From NCBI GenBank assembly GCA_965197005.1, contig OZ239982.1, positions 1,302,001 to 1,366,000 of the forward strand: a stretch of 64,000 nucleotides of DNA, read 5' to 3'. A model generated the notes under the pieces. That model did not search any database, was not told the DNA's origin, and saw only the letters and a list, made by a program, of their open reading frames with translations. The stretch is from G965197005 sp965197005. GTDB taxonomy: Bacteria > Pseudomonadota > Gammaproteobacteria > Pseudomonadales > Oceanobacteraceae. A program made the translations under genes and the position numbers. Positions 37,376-45,861 of this stretch are shown here, piece by piece (position 1 is the first letter of the stretch; each line of letters begins with the position of its first letter).

Positions 37376-37384
37376 CATTATACC
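37376..37384 (-). promoter_or_regulatory. -10 box of the rpsB promoter
   Basis: A perfect TATAAT lies on the reverse strand in GGTATAATGCCGCTCGC, followed by a GC-rich discriminator as expected for a stringently controlled ribosomal protein promoter. The -35 region is not clear; the upstream stretch is T-rich on the reverse strand. Confidence 0.65.
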
Positions 37385-37556
37385 ATTTAAAGGAACAAAA
37401 AGCTAGAAAAAGTTAAAATTCTTATGAATTTATCTTAAAAAAAGCATGACCATTTAACTAAAGATAAAAATACAAAAACCTTACATAGAATAAAAAATCA
37501 ATGGTAAAATGCCCGCCTTTCCGTTACCGTTAGTACTTTAATGACCTTATTTGCTT

Positions 37557-38999
37557 ATGTACCTTGATTATTTTGCCCTCAACAAGCGGCCTTTTTCCAT
37601 CTCTCCTGACCCCAGCTTTTTATTCCCCAGCAAAGGTCATCAAGAAGCATTGGCACACCTACAATACGCCTGTAGCAACCACGGTGGATTGGTCGCCCTA
37701 ACAGGCGAAGTAGGCATGGGCAAAACCATGCTTTGCCGAGCATTTATTGACAGTCTAGACACACAATTTGAATGCGCCTATATATTCAATCCACAAATGT
37801 CTGCCAATGAACTTCTCAGTGCCCTTTGCCATGAATTGCAAATCACATGCCCCACTACAGATAGCGTACAAATACTAACCCAAAGTTTATTTCATGGACT
37901 TCTAGATAAATATGCTAGAGGCATTCAAGTATTATGTATTATTGATGAAGCGCAATCCATGCCATTATCACTGCTAGAACAAGTCCGCCTACTTACCAAC
38001 TTAGAGACCAGCGAACACAAACTGTTAACCTTAATCCTAGTAGGACAACCTGAACTGGCACAGGTGCTTACACAGCATAATATGCGCCAGCTCAATCAAC
38101 GCATTACCGCTCGTTATCACCTTAATGCCCTTAATAACCAAGAAGTTAAAAACTACATTCAACACCGCATACAATTTTGCGGTGGTCCAACAAACCTATT
38201 TACCCCCCAAGCCTTACAAACCATAGCCAAATTCAGTGCAGGCACCCCCAGACTGATTAACAGCTTGGCAGACCGAGCCTTATTAGGCGCATACGCATTA
38301 AATCAAAAAACCGTAAGCAAAAAAATCGTCAAACAATCTGCACAAGAAATTGGTGGCTACCAAAGTCCTGTATTAAAATCCACACAAACAAATCAAAAAA
38401 GCACCCTCAAATGGCGCTCAATAACAGCCTTACTTGTACTCACGTTAGCCATAGGAGTACTACTTGCCACCACCACACAACCCAGCCTTTTTACCAATCT
38501 ATTTGCACCTGCACAGCTTACGCCTGAGCAACAGCTTGCACAGGCATACCAAATTAAAGCAAAAACCTGCTCACAAATAGCACAATATAACTGGCAATGC
38601 TTACCGCTAGATTGGTCTTTAAATGAACTACGCAAACTAAAACGTCCGGTTATGATACAAACCACCCAAGGTTGGCAAGCAATGGGCACAGACGTTAACG
38701 GACAATATTTAGGGAAAGCACTGATTTTATGGCAACCCCCGTTCAACTACAGCAAACTCATACGTCCAGGAGACAAATCAGCAGTCATACAATGGGTACG
38801 CAACAAACTCAAACTGAACATGTTTAACTGGACAACAATCAGCCCACTTAAAGAAAACACCAGCAAACTGCCACCTGAAGATTTTTACGACCCTTTATTG
38901 GCCAAAGCTGTAGGCGACTTCCAAAAAAAAATGGGCATTTTAAATGACCGCATTATCGGCCCACAAACCCTATTGTATTTGCAGGAGGATAAAGACTAA
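37557..38999 (+). CDS. gspA: ExeA/GspA-like AAA ATPase with peptidoglycan-binding domain
   Basis: A 480-residue protein of the GspA/ExeA family, which with GspB helps the type II secretin pass the peptidoglycan. The AAA ATPase occupies about residues 1-265, with Walker A GEVGMGKT near residue 50 and Walker B LCIIDEAQ near 130. A membrane helix follows at about 290-310 (SITALLVLTLAIGVLLATT). The periplasmic part ends with a peptidoglycan-binding repeat (VGDFQKKMGILNDRIIGPQT). I prefer ATG 37557 over an upstream TTG. Its stop shares a base with the gspB-like start. No other type II secretion genes are in the window. Confidence 0.87.
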   Translation: MYLDYFALNKRPFSISPDPSFLFPSKGHQEALAHLQYACSNHGGLVALTGEVGMGKTMLCRAFIDSLDTQFECAYIFNPQMSANELLSALCHELQITCPTTDSVQILTQSLFHGLLDKYARGIQVLCIIDEAQSMPLSLLEQVRLLTNLETSEHKLLTLILVGQPELAQVLTQHNMRQLNQRITARYHLNALNNQEVKNYIQHRIQFCGGPTNLFTPQALQTIAKFSAGTPRLINSLADRALLGAYALNQKTVSKKIVKQSAQEIGGYQSPVLKSTQTNQKSTLKWRSITALLVLTLAIGVLLATTTQPSLFTNLFAPAQLTPEQQLAQAYQIKAKTCSQIAQYNWQCLPLDWSLNELRKLKRPVMIQTTQGWQAMGTDVNGQYLGKALILWQPPFNYSKLIRPGDKSAVIQWVRNKLKLNMFNWTTISPLKENTSKLPPEDFYDPLLAKAVGDFQKKMGILNDRIIGPQTLLYLQEDKD

Positions 39000-39607
39000 T
39001 GTCCTACATACTTGACGCCCTTAAAAAATCACAACAGCAAAAAGAACAACAGGTTCACACACAAAGCCCCCTATTTGCCAGCACCCAAACACCTAGCGCA
39101 ACAGAAAATAACACCTGGGTATGGCTAATAGCCAGTGCCATTTTACTTATTTGCAGTCTATTTATATGGCTTATCTACCAACAAATTCAACAAACAAACA
39201 CACCTATTAAAAACCCAATTATCAAAAGCGTACCAACCATCAAGCAAGCAACAACATCGCCACAGAAACAAACCATTGCTAAGAGCACCCCAAACAAACA
39301 AACAGCCGCCAAGACAACTAAAAATGCCATAAAAAAAACCAAAACAGCAACAAAAAATCCTGCACAAACAACCCCAAAAGCCCCCATAGAAACCCTAAGG
39401 CGCATTCCCAAGCTAAACATTAACAGCCATATTTACAGCACCCTAGCCAGCAAACGCAAAGTCACCATCAATAGCCAAGAATACCAAGAAGGAGACTGGA
39501 TAACAGACGAAGTACAGCTACACGAAATAACCCAACATGGCATACGCCTAAAAATATCCCAATGGTTTATTGATATAGGTCGTTCACAAGGCTGGCAACC
39601 CTTATGA
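38999..39607 (+). CDS. gspB: GspB-like general secretion pathway protein
   Basis: A 202-residue bitopic membrane protein. The start MSYILDALKKSQQQKEQQ is typical of GspB/PulB proteins, followed by a membrane helix (about residues 41-60), a Lys/Thr/Pro-rich low-complexity linker (about 70-130), and a C-terminal periplasmic domain ('INSHIYS....KRKVTINSQEYQEGDWI') that matches the T2SSB domain. It should form a complex with the product of the gene before it. It overlaps the helicase gene by four bases. Confidence 0.87.
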   Translation: MSYILDALKKSQQQKEQQVHTQSPLFASTQTPSATENNTWVWLIASAILLICSLFIWLIYQQIQQTNTPIKNPIIKSVPTIKQATTSPQKQTIAKSTPNKQTAAKTTKNAIKKTKTATKNPAQTTPKAPIETLRRIPKLNINSHIYSTLASKRKVTINSQEYQEGDWITDEVQLHEITQHGIRLKISQWFIDIGRSQGWQPL

Positions 39608-41700
39608 GCTTAAGCGAAACGCTTAAAAGCACCATTCAAAAAGAGTACTCCCAAGGGCTAAAAAACATGCAACTTAGTCCACGTTACGGACAACGACTCA
39701 TGATTGCCGAAATAGCCAAAACACTAGGCACTATAGAACGTGATGAAAAAAATCAGCGCAGCAACAACGCAGGCATTATTGCCGTAGAAGCAGGCACAGG
39801 CACAGGAAAAACCCTAGCCTACATAATTGCCGCCTTACCCATTGCCATCGCCGCAGAAAAAAAACTCATCATCTCCACCGCCACCATTGCCCTACAAGAA
39901 CAAATTCTCAACAAAGACTTGCCACAAATTCAAAAAGCCCTCTTTACCCCCTTTGACTTTCAACTTGCCAAAGGGCGAGGTCGCTACTTATGCCTACTCA
40001 AGCTAGACCAACACCTACAAGCACTCAGCGGCATTTTTCCTAACATGGAACTGTTCAAATCCGAAAAAAAACAAGAACAACAACCCCAAGAACTCTATGA
40101 AAAAATGCTCAGTGCCTATGCCAGCGGCAAATGGCAAGGCGACAAAGATTATTGGCCAGAAGAAATCAACCCCGAACAATGGCAAGGGCTCACCAGCAAC
40201 CATCGAGAATGCAGCAACAGACGCTGTTCACACTTCAGCCAATGCGCTTTCTTTAAAGCCCGAGAAAACTTACTACAAGCAGATGTAATTGTCGTCAACC
40301 ATGACCTTATGCTCGCCGACTTAGCGCTAGGCGGAGGCATAGTACTACCACCTTTAGCAGAAAGCATCTACATTATTGACGAAGCACACCACCTAGCAGA
40401 AAAAGCACAGAACCACCTACAGCACGAACTCGCCCTACTCTCTAGCAGCCAATTTTTTAAACAACTCAAAACCAACTTGAGCCAATTTTTTCAAATAGGC
40501 GTTGCCCAATCTATCGCCAAAGAAGTAGCCAACTTAAACCAACACATAGAAGCAACACAAGAACAACTTAACCTACTTATAACCGCTTTAAAAACCAACC
40601 TAGACACCCAAGAACACCTACGCTTTAAACACGGAGAACTCCCCCAAAACATCAAAGAACTACTAACAAACCTAAACATACCATTAACCTTTATGGTAAC
40701 CCTACTCACAAAATTACACGACCTACTACAAGAAGCCCTAGACGACAAAGGCGTTGCATTTTACAGCCAAGACGTTGCAGAAAATTGGCATGCACAAATT
40801 GGTACAATGATGGCACGCTGCGAACAACTACTTAACGCCCAACTTGCCCTAACCCTAAAAGACAACCCCAAACACAGCCCAATGGCACGCTGGGTACAAC
40901 AAAAAACACACAATGAACAACAAGAAATAAGCCTACATGCCGCCCCCACATCCGTTGCAGAAGAACTCAATCAACGCTTATGGCAAGAAGTAGACGCAGC
41001 CGTACTCACCTCGGCCACCCTTACCGCACTAAGCAAATTCGAACATCTTATATGGCAAACAGGACTGCCCGAATACAGCCAATTTGCCCGAGTACCCAGC
41101 CCCTTTAACTACCCAGAAAATGCCGAACTTGAAATAGTAAACCTAGCCAGCGAACCAAACAGCGACGAATTTCAAACCGATGTCGAAAACTGGCTAATCA
41201 AAAACATACAAAACAAACAAGCAACCCTAGTTCTATTTAGCTCCAAAAGACAGCTAGAAGACACCCGTAACTTCATGCAAGAACACTTCACCGGCAACCT
41301 TCTATGCCAAGGATTTCAACCCAAACTCAGCATCATAGAAGAGCACAAACAACACATAGACAAGCAACAACAAAGCGTTATTTTTGGACTATCCAGCTTT
41401 GCCGAAGGCATCGACTTACCAGGCAAATATCTAGAACACCTCATCATCATAAAACTCCCCTTTGCCGTACCCAATGACCCCATACAAGAAGCCACCTCAG
41501 AATGGCTTGCAAGCCAAAACAAAAACCCCTTTATGCACATTAGCCTACCACACGCCTCAATCCGCCTAATTCAAGCATGTGGCCGACTTATCCGCAGCGA
41601 ACAAGATACAGGACGTATCAGCATTTTAGACAAACGCCTACACAGCAAATTCTATGGTAAACAACTACTAAACGCCCTCCCACCTTTTAAACGTATTTAA
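39604..41700 (+). CDS. DinG/YoaA family iron-sulfur ATP-dependent DNA helicase
   Basis: A 698-residue superfamily 2 helicase of the XPD/DinG branch, which moves 5' to 3' on DNA and acts in damage repair and R-loop removal. Walker A lies in EAGTGTGKTLAY (about residues 63-74) and the Walker B DEAH box in YIIDEAHHLAEKA (about 258-270). Between them, four cysteines (one in RYLCLLK, then REC, RRC and SQC) form the expected 4Fe-4S cluster site. Motif VI is QACGRLIRSEQDTGRI. The length suggests YoaA or DinG; which one cannot be settled by eye. It overlaps gspB, probably sharing its promoter. Confidence 0.92.
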   Translation: MSLSETLKSTIQKEYSQGLKNMQLSPRYGQRLMIAEIAKTLGTIERDEKNQRSNNAGIIAVEAGTGTGKTLAYIIAALPIAIAAEKKLIISTATIALQEQILNKDLPQIQKALFTPFDFQLAKGRGRYLCLLKLDQHLQALSGIFPNMELFKSEKKQEQQPQELYEKMLSAYASGKWQGDKDYWPEEINPEQWQGLTSNHRECSNRRCSHFSQCAFFKARENLLQADVIVVNHDLMLADLALGGGIVLPPLAESIYIIDEAHHLAEKAQNHLQHELALLSSSQFFKQLKTNLSQFFQIGVAQSIAKEVANLNQHIEATQEQLNLLITALKTNLDTQEHLRFKHGELPQNIKELLTNLNIPLTFMVTLLTKLHDLLQEALDDKGVAFYSQDVAENWHAQIGTMMARCEQLLNAQLALTLKDNPKHSPMARWVQQKTHNEQQEISLHAAPTSVAEELNQRLWQEVDAAVLTSATLTALSKFEHLIWQTGLPEYSQFARVPSPFNYPENAELEIVNLASEPNSDEFQTDVENWLIKNIQNKQATLVLFSSKRQLEDTRNFMQEHFTGNLLCQGFQPKLSIIEEHKQHIDKQQQSVIFGLSSFAEGIDLPGKYLEHLIIIKLPFAVPNDPIQEATSEWLASQNKNPFMHISLPHASIRLIQACGRLIRSEQDTGRISILDKRLHSKFYGKQLLNALPPFKRI

Positions 41701-41756
41701 TAGACATTTAAAACAAAACAGCTAAACTCATAAACAATAAAAAATGAGACCAGCCC

Positions 41757-42056
41757 ATGCGCCACATCATATACACACTACTATATCTAAGCCTAACTAG
41801 CCCCCTTATAAGCCACAGTGAATGCCAAGATAACAAAGCCAAAAAAGCAGGTAACGACAAAGCACTCAGCTTCTTCAACAAAGCCGTACTACTACCAAGA
41901 CACCCCACACGCATACAAAAACGTCATCACCCAAGCAAAAAAAAAGAAGTCGCAAGCTACATCAAACTCCCTGACGGGCGCATATATGTTATTTTTACCC
42001 TTGTTGACAACAACTGCATAGCCCACTTCAGAAAACGCACACGCCAAAAAGACTAA
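41757..42056 (+). CDS. Small secreted protein of unknown function
   Basis: A 99-residue reading frame between the helicase and groES genes. It begins with a plausible signal peptide (RHIIYTLLYLSLTSPLISHS, cut before ECQDNKAK), then a short basic domain with two cysteines and a C-terminal segment 'EVASYIKLPDGRIYVIFTLVDNN'. I recognise no family. The frame is A/C-rich like its neighbours, and overlapping frames are its shadows. No strong ribosome binding site is visible (only GAGA about 12 bases upstream), so expression is uncertain. Confidence 0.5.
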   Translation: MRHIIYTLLYLSLTSPLISHSECQDNKAKKAGNDKALSFFNKAVLLPRHPTRIQKRHHPSKKKEVASYIKLPDGRIYVIFTLVDNNCIAHFRKRTRQKD

Positions 42057-42084
42057 AAAAAGCAAAAAAAAATCAAACACCCCA

Positions 42085-42111
42085 TTGAAAAGCCAAATCT
42101 TGCCCCTATTA
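42085..42111 (+). promoter_or_regulatory. Sigma32-type heat-shock promoter of groESL
   Basis: TTGAAA (42085-42090), a 12-base spacer and CCCCTATTA (42103-42111) match the sigma32 consensus of TTGAAA and CCCCATNTA. It lies about 70 bases before the groES ATG. No CIRCE palindrome is seen, so HrcA control is unlikely. The inverted repeat TTGCCCC / GGGGCAA (42100-42106, 42124-42130) overlaps the -10 box. Confidence 0.72.
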
Positions 42112-42180
42112 ACAAAGCACCAAGGGGCAAACTCCCCAATATAACGTAAAACACATTAACTTTTTTTGGAGACATTTTGT

Positions 42181-42474
42181 ATGAAAATTCGTCCTTTACA
42201 TGACCGTGTTGTGGTTCGTCGTGAAGAAGAAGAACAAACCACCGCAGGTGGCATTTTACTTCCAGGCAGCGCCGCAGAAAAACCCAACCAAGGCGAAGTC
42301 ATTGCTGTAGGCAGTGGTCGCATTCTTGATAATGGAGAAACCCAAACCCTAGACCTAAAAATAGGCGACAAAGTCGTGTTTGGTAAATACTCAGGCAGCA
42401 ACACCATCAACCTTGATGGCGAAGAACTACTTATTTTAAACGAAAATGAAATTTACGGCGTATTAGAAAAATAA
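42181..42474 (+). CDS. groES: Co-chaperonin GroES
   Basis: GroES caps the GroEL ring in ATP-driven protein folding. I chose ATG 42181 (MKIRPLHDRVVVRR), the family start, behind GGAGA; an upstream in-frame start at 42166 adds five unlikely residues. The 97-residue protein has the mobile loop EEQTTAGGILLPGSAAEKPNQGEV and the C-terminal NLDGEELLILNENEIYGVLE. It precedes groEL by 48 bases in the usual operon. Confidence 0.97.
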   Translation: MKIRPLHDRVVVRREEEEQTTAGGILLPGSAAEKPNQGEVIAVGSGRILDNGETQTLDLKIGDKVVFGKYSGSNTINLDGEELLILNENEIYGVLEK

Positions 42475-42522
42475 TCGCCCAACAACTTCAATCATCTATT
42501 AACCCAATTAAAGGAAAAAAAC

Positions 42523-44169
42523 ATGTCCGCAAAAGATGTAAAATTTGGAAATGACGCACGCAAACTTATGCTTGATGGCGTCAACACCCTAGCCAACGCA
42601 GTTAAAGTAACCCTTGGACCTAAAGGTCGCAACGTTGTACTAGAAAAATCCTTTGGCTCACCAACCATCACAAAAGACGGCGTTTCCGTTGCCAAAGAAA
42701 TAGAACTAGAAAATAAATTTGAAAACATGGGCGCACAAATGGTGCGTGAAGTCGCCTCACAAGCAAACGACCAAGCCGGTGACGGCACCACCACCGCCAC
42801 CGTACTTGCCCAAGCAATTGTCAGTGAAGGTCTAAAATCCGTCGCCGCAGGCATGAACCCAATGGACTTAAAACGTGGCATAGACAAAGCCACCACCGCC
42901 GTTGTTGAAGCACTAGCCAAACAAGCCAAACCATGCACCGACAGCAAAGCCATCACACAAGTAGGCACAATCTCTGCAAACTCAGATGAAAGTGTTGGCG
43001 AAATCATCTCCAAAGCCATGGAAAAAGTAGGTAAAGAAGGTGTCATCACCGTAGAAGAAGGCAAAGGACTACAAGACGAATTAGACGTAGTAGAAGGCAT
43101 GCAATTTGACCGAGGATACCTATCTCCTTACTTCGTAAACAACCAAGAAAAAATGGTTGCAGAACTAGAAAACCCACTCATTTTACTAGTTGACAAAAAA
43201 ATCGACAACCTACAAGAACTGATTCCCATCTTAGAAAATGTAGCAAAATCAGGACGACCACTACTCATCGTCGCTGAAGATGTAGAAGGTCAAGCACTAG
43301 CCACATTAGTAGTAAACAACCTAAGAGGCACATTCAAAGTAGCCGCCGTCAAAGCACCAGGCTTTGGAGACCGTCGTAAAGCCATGCTACAAGACCTAGC
43401 CGTACTAACTGGCGGTCAAGTGATTTCCGAAGAAATCGGCATGAGCCTCGAAACTACCACCATTGACCACCTTGGACATGCCAAAAAAGTAGTCATAGAC
43501 AAAGAAAACACCGTCATTGTTGATGGCGCAGGCAGCGAAGCAGACGTAAAAGCTCGTGTTGAACAAATTCGCAGCGAAATTGACAACTCCACCTCCGACT
43601 ACGACAAAGAAAAACTACAAGAACGCCTAGCCAAACTAGCAGGCGGCGTTGCCGTAATCAAAGTAGGCGCAGGCTCCGAAGTAGAAATGAAAGAAAAGAA
43701 AGACCGAGTTGACGATGCCCTACACGCAACCCGAGCCGCAGTAGAAGAAGGCGTAGTTGCAGGCGGAGGTGTTGCCCTAATTCGTGCCCTAAGCACAATA
43801 AAAGTAACAGGAGACAACGACGACCAAGACGTAGGCATCGCATTAGCCTTACGAGCAATGGAAGCACCCATTCGTCAAATAGCAGCCAATGCAGGCGCCG
43901 AAGGCTCAGTAGTTGTTGACAAAGTCAAAGCAGGCAAAGGCGCATTTGGCTTTAACGCCGCCACAGGCGAATATGGCGACATGCTAGAAATGGGCATCTT
44001 AGACCCAGCCAAAGTAACTCGTGCATCATTACAAGCAGCAGCCTCTATTGCAGGCCTAATGATTACCACCGAAGCTATGGTAGCAGACTTACCAGAAGAA
44101 AATGCAGCCCCAGCAATGCCTGATATGGGCGGCATGGGTGGTATGGGCGGCATGGGCGGCATGATGTAA
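42523..44169 (+). CDS. groEL: Chaperonin GroEL
   Basis: The 60-kDa chaperonin encloses unfolded proteins with GroES. It has 548 residues, as in E. coli. Conserved parts are VKVTLGPKGRNVVLEKSFG, the ATP-site GDGTTTATVLAQ, the apical segment and VVAGGGVALIRA, and the C-terminal GGM tail (MGGMGGMGGMGGMM). AAAGGA lies upstream. Antisense frames across this gene are shadows. Confidence 0.98.
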   Translation: MSAKDVKFGNDARKLMLDGVNTLANAVKVTLGPKGRNVVLEKSFGSPTITKDGVSVAKEIELENKFENMGAQMVREVASQANDQAGDGTTTATVLAQAIVSEGLKSVAAGMNPMDLKRGIDKATTAVVEALAKQAKPCTDSKAITQVGTISANSDESVGEIISKAMEKVGKEGVITVEEGKGLQDELDVVEGMQFDRGYLSPYFVNNQEKMVAELENPLILLVDKKIDNLQELIPILENVAKSGRPLLIVAEDVEGQALATLVVNNLRGTFKVAAVKAPGFGDRRKAMLQDLAVLTGGQVISEEIGMSLETTTIDHLGHAKKVVIDKENTVIVDGAGSEADVKARVEQIRSEIDNSTSDYDKEKLQERLAKLAGGVAVIKVGAGSEVEMKEKKDRVDDALHATRAAVEEGVVAGGGVALIRALSTIKVTGDNDDQDVGIALALRAMEAPIRQIAANAGAEGSVVVDKVKAGKGAFGFNAATGEYGDMLEMGILDPAKVTRASLQAAASIAGLMITTEAMVADLPEENAAPAMPDMGGMGGMGGMGGMM

Positions 44170-44200
44170 CCCCTCTCCCCTAACCATTATCAAAAAAGCA

Positions 44201-44232
44201 AACGGCAGGATCTCCCTGCCGTTTTTTTTCAC
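44201..44232 (+). terminator. Rho-independent terminator of groESL
   Basis: AACGGCAGG, a 5-base loop and CCTGCCGTT form a 9-bp GC-rich stem followed by a run of T. It lies about 30 bases after the groEL stop. Confidence 0.93.
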
Positions 44233-44471
44233 AAAAAAACCAAGACACCCAATTTTTAAACATGCCTGTCTTAATTGTTAAAAAATAGCTAATTTTTTTT
44301 AGTGGGAGAGGACAAGGTTTTCAGCTTGCTGGTGTTTGCTTTGAAAATATGGGAGTTTTGACTTTTTTTAGCTACTTTTGCTTGAAAATATGGAATTTAA
44401 AGCACAGCGTAGTTGCCACTTTGCTAAATGGTTTGATTATTTTGCGTTTATTTAGATTTATAGGGTTTGTG
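44233..44471. other. Intergenic region between groEL and the Y1 transposase
   Basis: No gene is seen here. It is AT-rich and contains two copies of TTGAAAATATGG about 40 bases apart (near 44343 and 44382). Their position beside a RAYT-like transposase is suggestive, but no REP-type hairpin is visible. Confidence 0.4.
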
Positions 44472-45521
44472 TTAGCCTATGTTTTGCCGACACAAACTAA
44501 TTCCAGATGGTCGTCGGTAGTTTAATACCTTTGCCGCTTTTCTTAAGCTCGCCTCTTTGCCTGCAAATTGCTTAAAACTTTGCTCAAAACGCTGACTAAT
44601 ATTAAGCCATTGTTGCTGGTTCATACCTAATCTTGTTAGGATTGAATGCTCTTGCTTGGGTATAACCCCTTTTTTATCAGGACGTTGTATTCGCCCTGTC
44701 CATTCAACTAATTCCAAATATGCAGTTAGGCTTAAAGGCATGCCTTTGGTTAGTAACTTGTTTTTATTACTTTCATTGCTTTCACTTTTTTTATTGCTTT
44801 CTTTACTTTCTATTTGTTGATTACCAATAAAAGGATGTAAGCCTTTATGCTGAGCATTAATATGATTGGGATTACGGCTTTTTTGAGCAGTGTTGCAGCG
44901 TTGTTTGATTGAGGTGTAATCTGACTTTTCAGGGGTTGTGGCAATGCCTGAGCGGATAGGATTTAAATCCACATAAACAGCACATGAGAGCAATGCACTT
45001 TCATCTAATAGTGCTTGGGATTTAAACCGACTTTCCCAAAAACGTCCTGTACATTTGTCTTCCTCATTGGATTTACGGGCGATATATTCATTTAGGCTAC
45101 GCATAAACCAGCTAATACTTTTTAAGCGTTTTCTATATTTTTTAGCATATCCAATTAGGCTTTTTTGTTCTTTTGGATTAAGCACTTCTTGATTGATGTA
45201 TTTTTTTAATAATGCGTTACCTTTGAATAGCTTATACCACTGTTGTAAGACTTCATCATGACTCCAACTCTTGGCTTTTTCTTTATCTACAAATAACACT
45301 ACATGGTAGTGATTACTCATGATTGCATAGGAAACTATATCAATGGCAAAGACCTGTGCAATAGCCAATGCTCTGCTTTCAATCCAAGCTCGTCTATGTT
45401 CAAAAGAGCGTCCTGTTAGTTCATCTTTTCCACATAAATGGGCACGACGAACACAGCGGCTCATGCAGTGGTAATAAGGTGTAACAGCAAGGGAGATTTG
45501 TTGTTTTCTGGGCTTTGGCAT
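44472..45521 (-). CDS. Y1 (IS200-like/RAYT) transposase
   Basis: A 349-residue HUH endonuclease of the Y1 transposase superfamily, of the type called REP-associated tyrosine transposase. The N-terminus PKPRKQQISLAVTPYYHCMSRC is typical. The HUH metal motif is in IMSNHYHVVLF (about residues 66-76), and 'CTGRFWESRFKSQALLDESALLSCAVYVDLNPIRSGIA' follows in the conserved region. I chose ATG 45521 because AAGGAG lies 7 bases upstream; the longer frame adds a Lys/Gln-rich stretch from T-rich DNA. The C-terminal third is less conserved. No flanking REP palindromes were found, so it may be a lone domesticated or degenerate copy. Confidence 0.88.
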   Translation of the reverse strand: MPKPRKQQISLAVTPYYHCMSRCVRRAHLCGKDELTGRSFEHRRAWIESRALAIAQVFAIDIVSYAIMSNHYHVVLFVDKEKAKSWSHDEVLQQWYKLFKGNALLKKYINQEVLNPKEQKSLIGYAKKYRKRLKSISWFMRSLNEYIARKSNEEDKCTGRFWESRFKSQALLDESALLSCAVYVDLNPIRSGIATTPEKSDYTSIKQRCNTAQKSRNPNHINAQHKGLHPFIGNQQIESKESNKKSESNESNKNKLLTKGMPLSLTAYLELVEWTGRIQRPDKKGVIPKQEHSILTRLGMNQQQWLNISQRFEQSFKQFAGKEASLRKAAKVLNYRRPSGISLCRQNIG

Positions 45522-45793
45522 TATGCACTCCTTGTTTTTCTTTTTATTTTTTTGAGTTTGTTTGAATTTTTTTTGGGTTCTTTTCTTCTTATTTTGGGTT
45601 TTATTTTGCTGTCTATTTTCATTAAAAATAGACTGTTTTTCAGACAATATTAAATTTAAAGCATATTTGCAAGGATAAGTAAGAATTTTTTGTGTTTTTT
45701 TGCTTTTTTTAAGATGAGTGTCACATTAGCTCTTTAAGATAGGAGTCTATATTAACTATTGTTTTTGCTGATTGTATTTATGGATGATGAGAT
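45522..45793. other. Intergenic region between Y1 transposase and IS1111 element
   Basis: T-rich DNA without a supported gene. At 45711-45737 it carries AAGATGAGTGTCACATTAGC, which reappears with two differences at 47338-47360 (AAGATGGGTGTCCACATTAG), on the other side of the IS110-family element. These imperfect direct repeats may be ends of Y1-type elements or an old duplicated target. Confidence 0.45.
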
Positions 45794-45858
45794 GGACGCT
45801 CCTTACTCGGCGTCAATGCGCCATACTGAATTTTCAACCACAGCAAAAAGGAGCGTCC
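45794..45858 (+). promoter_or_regulatory. Hairpin that hides the transposase ribosome binding site
   Basis: TGGACGCTCCTT (45793-45804) and AAGGAGCGTCCA (45848-45859) are perfect 12-bp complementary arms. The second arm contains the AAGGAG Shine-Dalgarno sequence of the transposase, whose ATG is at 45862. A transcript entering from outside would fold and block translation. A smaller GGCG/CGCC stem lies in the loop. Confidence 0.72.
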
Positions 45859-45861
45859 AAC

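Noticed and set aside
42057..42180. CIRCE operator upstream of groES
   Set aside because: No TTAGCACTC-N9-GAGTGCTAA or close variant is present.
42492..44162. Antisense frames of 69-202 codons across groEL
   Set aside because: They are shadows of a highly expressed gene with strong codon bias.
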